Shown piece after piece: positions 5,223-8,122 of a stretch of 8,122 nt of DNA. The DNA lies in assembly GCA_018970825.1 (NCBI GenBank), contig JAGWVP010000124.1, forward strand, positions 1-8,122. Reading direction: 5' to 3'. A program made the position numbers and the translations under genes. The stretch comes from a bacterium. GTDB taxonomy: Bacteria; Desulfobacterota; Binatia; UBA12015. Position 1 is the stretch's first letter, and the number at the start of each line of letters is the position of its first letter. The notes below the pieces were generated by a model that saw only the letters and a list, made by a program, of their open reading frames with translations, ran no database searches and had not been told where the DNA came from.

Positions 5223-5418
5223 TGCTTTCGGGGACTTCCGGAAGGTCGTTGCCGCCCTAACGGCTTCGAGATCGCGGCCCCGGGAGGGAATTCGACGCCG
5301 TCTGCGACGGAAGCCCCGCGCAGAAACGGCCTCTACGGCGAGGGGATCGTCGACGCCGTCGCGGCGGTTCGGTAGCGGCGACAGGCCCGCATCCGGATCC
5401 GCGCAGCGAGGCGCGAGC
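5223..5418. other. Convergent intergenic gap, nothing recognised
   Basis: 196 bases between the lipoprotein terminator and the stop of the aminotransferase gene. It contains a 10-base palindrome CTTCCGGAAG (5235-5244) and a 10-base direct repeat CGACGCCGTC (5293-5302 and 5351-5360). I see no tRNA, no credible short gene with a ribosome-binding site, and no T-rich terminator for the aminotransferase gene. The composition is like the surrounding coding DNA, so a decayed gene is possible but unsupported. Confidence 0.5.
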
Positions 5419-6615
5419 TCAGCCGAGCGACGTGACCGCCTTCTCGATGGCGTCGAAGCCGTTGCGCAGGTTGTCGCGCGAGGTCGCGTACGAGATGCGG
5501 ATGTGGTTCGGCGCGGCGAAGTCGTCTCCCGCGACGAGCGCGACTCTCGCCTCGGCGAGCAGGAACTCGCAGACGCGGTTCGCATTGCCGAGCGGCGCTC
5601 CCCGCCACGAACTCCCGAACAGGCCCGACACGTCCGGGAACGCGTAGAACGCCCCCTCGGGCCGCACGCACTTCACGCCGGGGATCCGGGAGAACCGCTC
5701 GACGACGTAGTCGCGTCGCCACCGGAACTCCTCGACCATCGGCGCGATCTCGTCCTGCGGCCCGGCGAGCGCCTCGGCCGCCGCGGCCTGGGACACGGCA
5801 GCCGGGTTCGAGGTGGACTGCCCCTGCAGCGTCGTGATCGCCTTGATGACCTCGACCGGCCCGGCCGCGTAGCCGAGCCGCCATCCCGTCATCGCGTAGG
5901 TCTTCGAGACCGAGTTCACGATCAGGGTCCGGGGACGCAGTTCCGGGTAGGTCGCGAGCAGGTGGGGCGGCATCGCCCCCTCGAAGTAGAGGACCTCGTA
6001 CACGTCGTCGACGATGACGAAGACGTCGGGCGATTCGACCAGCACCTTGCCGAGCGCCGCGAGGGACGGTGCGTCGTAGGCGGCGCCGGTCGGGTTCGAC
6101 GGGCTGTTCAGAACCACTCCCCGGGTGCGCGGTCCGATCGCCCGGCGCAACTGCTCCGGGGTGATCTTGAAGCCGGCCTCGGGCGACCCGTGCACGATCA
6201 CCGGCTTCGCGCCGGCGAGCACGAGCATGTCCGCGTAGCTCACCCAGAACGGAGCCGGCAGCACGACCTCGTCGCCTTCCTCGAAGAGCGCCTGGAATGC
6301 GCCGAAGAGCGCGTGCTTGCCGCCGCAGGTCGCGAGCGTCTCCTCGGGTGCGTAGTCGAGACCGTTCAGTCGCTTCAGCTTCGAGACGACCGCGTCGCGG
6401 ATCTGCTTCGTGCCGGCGACGGGGGTGTACTTGGTCGCACCGGCCGCGAGCGCGCGCACCGCCGCGTCCTTGATCCGCTGCGGCGTGTCGAAGTCCGGCT
6501 CGCCGGCCCCGAAGTCGATGACCTGGGTCCCCTGGGCGCGCAGCCGCGCGACCTCCGCGGTGACCGCGAGCGTCGCCGAGGGCTTGATGAGCCCGATTCT
6601 CTTCGCAAGACGCAC
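5419..6615 (-). CDS. aspC: Class I PLP aminotransferase, aspartate/prephenate type (subgroup 1b)
   Basis: 398 residues. It aligns from end to end, from memory, with Thermus-type aspartate aminotransferase: KPSATLAV near the start, GEPDFDTP (38-45), KYTPVAGTKQIRDAV (62-76), GGKHALF (98-104), SPSNPTGA (171-178). Catalytic residues are in place: N174, D203 in VDDVYE for the pyridine nitrogen, Y206, Schiff-base K238 in SKTYAMTGWRLGY, and R373 in HIRISYA for the alpha-carboxylate. It transfers amino groups between aspartate and 2-oxoglutarate. Many subgroup 1b members also aminate prephenate to arogenate for Phe/Tyr synthesis, and sequence inspection alone does not settle which activity is used. 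The start is GTG at 6615, fixed by an excellent Shine-Dalgarno sequence AGGAGGT (6630-6624) eight bases upstream. It is 136 bases downstream of coaD in the same direction and probably has its own promoter. Confidence 0.93.
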   Translation of the reverse strand: MRLAKRIGLIKPSATLAVTAEVARLRAQGTQVIDFGAGEPDFDTPQRIKDAAVRALAAGATKYTPVAGTKQIRDAVVSKLKRLNGLDYAPEETLATCGGKHALFGAFQALFEEGDEVVLPAPFWVSYADMLVLAGAKPVIVHGSPEAGFKITPEQLRRAIGPRTRGVVLNSPSNPTGAAYDAPSLAALGKVLVESPDVFVIVDDVYEVLYFEGAMPPHLLATYPELRPRTLIVNSVSKTYAMTGWRLGYAAGPVEVIKAITTLQGQSTSNPAAVSQAAAAEALAGPQDEIAPMVEEFRWRRDYVVERFSRIPGVKCVRPEGAFYAFPDVSGLFGSSWRGAPLGNANRVCEFLLAEARVALVAGDDFAAPNHIRISYATSRDNLRNGFDAIEKAVTSLG

Positions 6616-6623
6616 CGTTCCCG

Positions 6624-6630
6624 ACCTCCT
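6624..6630 (-). promoter_or_regulatory. Shine-Dalgarno sequence fixing the GTG start of the aminotransferase
   Basis: AGGAGGT on the minus strand, eight bases before the GTG at 6615-6613. It decides in favour of this non-ATG start, which also agrees with the family N-terminus. Confidence 0.8.
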
Positions 6631-6658
6631 GCGCCGACCCCGGTCGACGTCCGGTTCC

Positions 6659-6686
6659 GGTCTAGCCGACCCGCCGCGACCTGCAA
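6659..6686 (-). promoter_or_regulatory. Possible promoter for the aminotransferase gene
   Basis: On the minus strand TTGCAG (6686-6681), a 16-base spacer and TAGACC (6664-6659), which would give a leader of about 37 bases containing the Shine-Dalgarno sequence. Matches to consensus are partial (4 of 6 and 3 of 6). Confidence 0.3.
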
Positions 6687-6726
6687 CGCGGAGCCGCTGC
6701 CGACGCCGGCGGGTCGACCCGGGTCG
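6667..6726. repeat. Nested inverted repeats between coaD and the aminotransferase gene
   Basis: CGACCCGCCG (6667-6676) is complementary to CGGCGGGTCG (6707-6716) across a 30-base loop. Two palindromes overlap the right arm: GGGTCGACCC (6711-6720) and CGACCCGGGTCG (6715-6726). They lie 26-88 bases past the coaD stop and overlap the possible aminotransferase promoter. They may act as a coaD transcript end without a U tract, as a protein-binding site, or be chance. Confidence 0.3.
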
Positions 6727-6751
6727 GAGCGCGCCGGGGCGACCGGGACTC

Positions 6752-7243
6752 TCAGCCGCGCGGCTTGCGGGCGAAACGCGAGACGAAGCGCTCGAGGACG
6801 AAGTCGGGTACGAGGTTGCGGACGTCGCCGCCGAAGCTCGCGACCTCCTTCACCAGCCGCGAACTGGTGTAGAAGTACGACTCGTCGGCCATCATGAACA
6901 CGGTCTCGATGTGGGGCTTCAGGTGCCGGTTCATCATCGTCATCTGGAACTCGTACTCGAAGTCCGAGACGGCCCGGAGACCGCGCACGATCACGCGGGC
7001 GCCGATGCGGTCGGCGTAGTCGACCAGGAGCCCGGTGAACGAATCGACGACGACGCGGTCGCCCACGTCGGAGAAGGCCTCGCGGATCATGTCGACGCGC
7101 TCGGCGGGCGTGAACATCGCCGCGTCCTTGTTCGGGTTGTAGGCGACGGCGATCGTCAGGCGCGGAAACACCCGGAGGCTGCGACGGATGATGTCGACGT
7201 GACCGTTGGTGATCGGGTCGAACGACCCGGGGTACACCGCCAT
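6752..7243 (-). CDS. coaD: Phosphopantetheine adenylyltransferase
   Basis: 163 residues from the ATG at 7243, the usual CoaD length. It transfers AMP from ATP to 4'-phosphopantetheine, giving dephospho-CoA, the penultimate step of coenzyme A synthesis. Motifs: AVYPGSFDPITNGH with the nucleotidyltransferase T-x-G-H at 12-15; K39 in NPNK; RGLRAVSDFEYEFQ (88-100) with two conserved arginines; SSRLVKEVASFGGDV (127-141), the family signature for ATP binding. The family start at MAVYPG has a modest Shine-Dalgarno sequence (GGAG, 7256-7253, nine bases away). A second in-frame ATG at 7366 has a better one (GGAGGG, 7380-7375, eight bases away) and overlaps the end of rsmD. It would add a 41-residue Arg/Ser-rich tail with ten basic residues and one acidic one. 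The core function is not in doubt, but the true N-terminus is. rsmD followed by coaD is a common bacterial gene pair. Confidence 0.95.
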   Translation of the reverse strand: MAVYPGSFDPITNGHVDIIRRSLRVFPRLTIAVAYNPNKDAAMFTPAERVDMIREAFSDVGDRVVVDSFTGLLVDYADRIGARVIVRGLRAVSDFEYEFQMTMMNRHLKPHIETVFMMADESYFYTSSRLVKEVASFGGDVRNLVPDFVLERFVSRFARKPRG

Positions 7244-7352
7244 CTGCGCCGGCTCCGCCGCCCCCCGCGCCCTGGTGCCCGGGGCCGGGCGCACGGATGC
7301 CGAGCGGCGGGAGGACGGGCGGCGCGAGGCCGACTTCTTGCCGGATCCGGAT

Positions 7353-7952
7353 CTAGTCGAGGGCATCGTCGCTTCCCTCCGGCCGTCCGGCCGGGGCTGG
7401 AACGTGGAAGAACGTGAGCTGGCCGTCACCATAGCACCGGACGTCGTCGGGTGCGCCCGCCTCCGGCGGCGCGGAAACCGTCTCGCCGCGCGCGGTCTCG
7501 ATCACGATCCTCGCTCCCGGTGCGGCGAGCCCGAGTGCCAGGATCTCGCGCAGCGCGTCGTCGGCGGCCCCGCTGCGATACGGGGGATCGGCGAAGACGA
7601 GGTCGAAGCGGTCGCCCCGGGAGGCGAGGCGCCGGAGCCCCGCCCCGACCGCGCTCGCGACCACCTCCGCGCGGTCGCCGAAGCCGCAGCGTTCGAGGTT
7701 CGAGCGCGCCATGCGCGCCACCGACGGGGCCTGCTCGATCGCGACCAGCGTCGCCGCTCCGCGGGAGAGCGCCTCGATGCCGAGGGCGCCGGTCCCGGCG
7801 AACAGGTCGAGCACGCGACGGCCTGCGACCGCGTCCCTGCTCTCGAGGATCCCGAACAGCGATTCCCGGAGACGCGCGGAGCTCGGACGGACCGAGAGTC
7901 CGCGCGGCCCCTGCAGGACGCGTCCCTTCGCCTCGCCCGCGATCACCCGCAC
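7353..7952 (-). CDS. rsmD: 16S rRNA (guanine(966)-N2)-methyltransferase
   Basis: 199 residues, the expected size. The SAM-dependent enzyme methylates N2 of a guanine in helix 31 of 16S rRNA during 30S assembly (G966 in E. coli). The protein opens with the family hallmark RVIAGEAKGRVL, followed by RPSSARLRESLFGIL (RPTtdRvREalFniL in relatives; Ser and Ala replace the usual Thr and Asp). The SAM-binding motif is DLFAGTGALGIEALSRG (49-65). The catalytic motif IV is DPPY (122-125), the hallmark of amino-group methyltransferases. The start is the GTG at 7952, directly before the conserved RVIAG, with only a weak G-rich Shine-Dalgarno sequence. It is first in a minus-strand run with coaD and lies divergent from cofC across a 68-base gap. 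Confidence 0.94.
   Translation of the reverse strand: MRVIAGEAKGRVLQGPRGLSVRPSSARLRESLFGILESRDAVAGRRVLDLFAGTGALGIEALSRGAATLVAIEQAPSVARMARSNLERCGFGDRAEVVASAVGAGLRRLASRGDRFDLVFADPPYRSGAADDALREILALGLAAPGARIVIETARGETVSAPPEAGAPDDVRCYGDGQLTFFHVPAPAGRPEGSDDALD
7375..7380 (-). promoter_or_regulatory. Shine-Dalgarno sequence supporting an upstream coaD start
   Basis: GGAGGG on the minus strand lies inside the 3' end of rsmD, eight bases before an ATG at 7366-7364 that is in frame with coaD with no stop between. It would give a translationally coupled, N-terminally extended CoaD. By itself it is stronger than the site in front of the canonical start. Confidence 0.45.
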
Positions 7953-8020
7953 GACGCGTGCCCCGCCGCCACGCGCGGTCCTCTGGCAAATCGGTCGCGC
8001 GCGCGCAAGAAAGAGGCGTC

Positions 8021-8122
8021 ATGCGGTGGGCTCTCGTTCCGGCGAAACTCGGTGCCGAGGCGAAGCGTCGGCTCGCGCCGGGTCTCGACGTCCTGCAGCG
8101 CCGGGCTCTCGCCCGCGCGATG
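8021..8122 (+). CDS. cofC: N-terminus of 2-phospho-L-lactate (or PEP) guanylyltransferase CofC/FbiD, partial
   Basis: The first 34 residues, running off the right edge. The start MRWALVPAKLGAEAKRRLAPGLDVLQRRALARAM matches the nucleotide-binding N-terminus of CofC: a beta strand ending in VPAK, then an A-K-x-R-L-A-P segment, then a helix ending RxxLxxxM. CofC/FbiD activates phospholactate or phosphoenolpyruvate with GTP, the step that builds the side chain of the deazaflavin cofactor F420. MobA-like and other small nucleotidyltransferases share the general fold, but the VPxK…AKxRLAP pattern favours CofC. The ATG has GAGG (8013-8016) four bases upstream. No other F420 gene is visible in the window. 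Confidence 0.75.
   Translation, partial: MRWALVPAKLGAEAKRRLAPGLDVLQRRALARAM

Noticed and set aside
5223..5418. Possible tRNA or small RNA in the convergent gap
   Set aside because: No cloverleaf could be drawn: no matching acceptor arms and no GGTTCGA-type T-loop with a proper stem. The short direct repeat and palindrome are too small to call.
5503..6897. 464-residue plus-strand open frame antisense to the aminotransferase
   Set aside because: A mirror of a clear PLP aminotransferase, with a composition (Arg, Asp, Gly, Val) typical of antisense frames at high GC.
7995..8006. Alternating CG tract (11 bases) between rsmD and cofC as a Z-DNA element
   Set aside because: Too short, and expected by chance in DNA of this composition.

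Overview
This is an ordinary chromosomal housekeeping segment from a very GC-rich Gram-negative bacterium. GC is roughly 70% by eye, and third codon positions are almost all G or C. I see no mobile element, CRISPR array, tRNA or rRNA, and no obvious horizontally acquired block. I also see no convincing undescribed multi-gene system. The points of interest are an unrecognised 210-residue protein, a small Lpp-like lipoprotein, a possible basic extension on CoaD, and a recurring promoter-next-to-start-codon arrangement. An Lpp-like lipoprotein and the BolA/CGFS-glutaredoxin pair fit a proteobacteria-like or deltaproteobacteria-like cell. The start of an F420 biosynthesis gene (CofC) at the right edge is unusual for classical Proteobacteria. 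It would suit uncultured deltaproteobacteria-like phyla such as Candidatus Binatota, but that placement is a guess.

Left part (1-1231, minus strand): an ATP-dependent Fe-S carrier of the Mrp/ApbC/NBP35 family, followed through a 4-base GTGA overlap by the first 49 residues of a flippase-like integral membrane protein that runs off the left edge.

Middle (1346-5165, plus strand): a long-chain polyprenyl diphosphate synthase divergent from mrp, then moaA (molybdenum cofactor step 1), an unrecognised 210-residue protein, bolA plus a monothiol CGFS glutaredoxin (a classic Fe-S pair), and a small Ala-rich lipoprotein. The lipoprotein has a near-perfect Shine-Dalgarno sequence and is closed by a strong 14-bp hairpin. 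A 196-base convergent gap follows in which I recognise nothing.

Right part (5419-7952, minus strand): rsmD, coaD and a class I aminotransferase of the aspartate/prephenate type, all in one direction. rsmD next to coaD is a widespread bacterial pairing. At 8021 the divergent start of cofC begins and runs off the right edge.

Functionally the window is rich in Fe-S biology: Mrp carrier, BolA and Grx4 trafficking, and MoaA as a two-cluster radical-SAM client. Cofactor synthesis is also well represented: Moco, CoA, the quinone side chain and F420. Several plus-strand genes lack a Shine-Dalgarno sequence and have a -10-like hexamer only 6-14 bases before the start codon, suggesting leaderless or nearly leaderless transcripts. 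The aminotransferase, glutaredoxin and lipoprotein genes have strong Shine-Dalgarno sequences.
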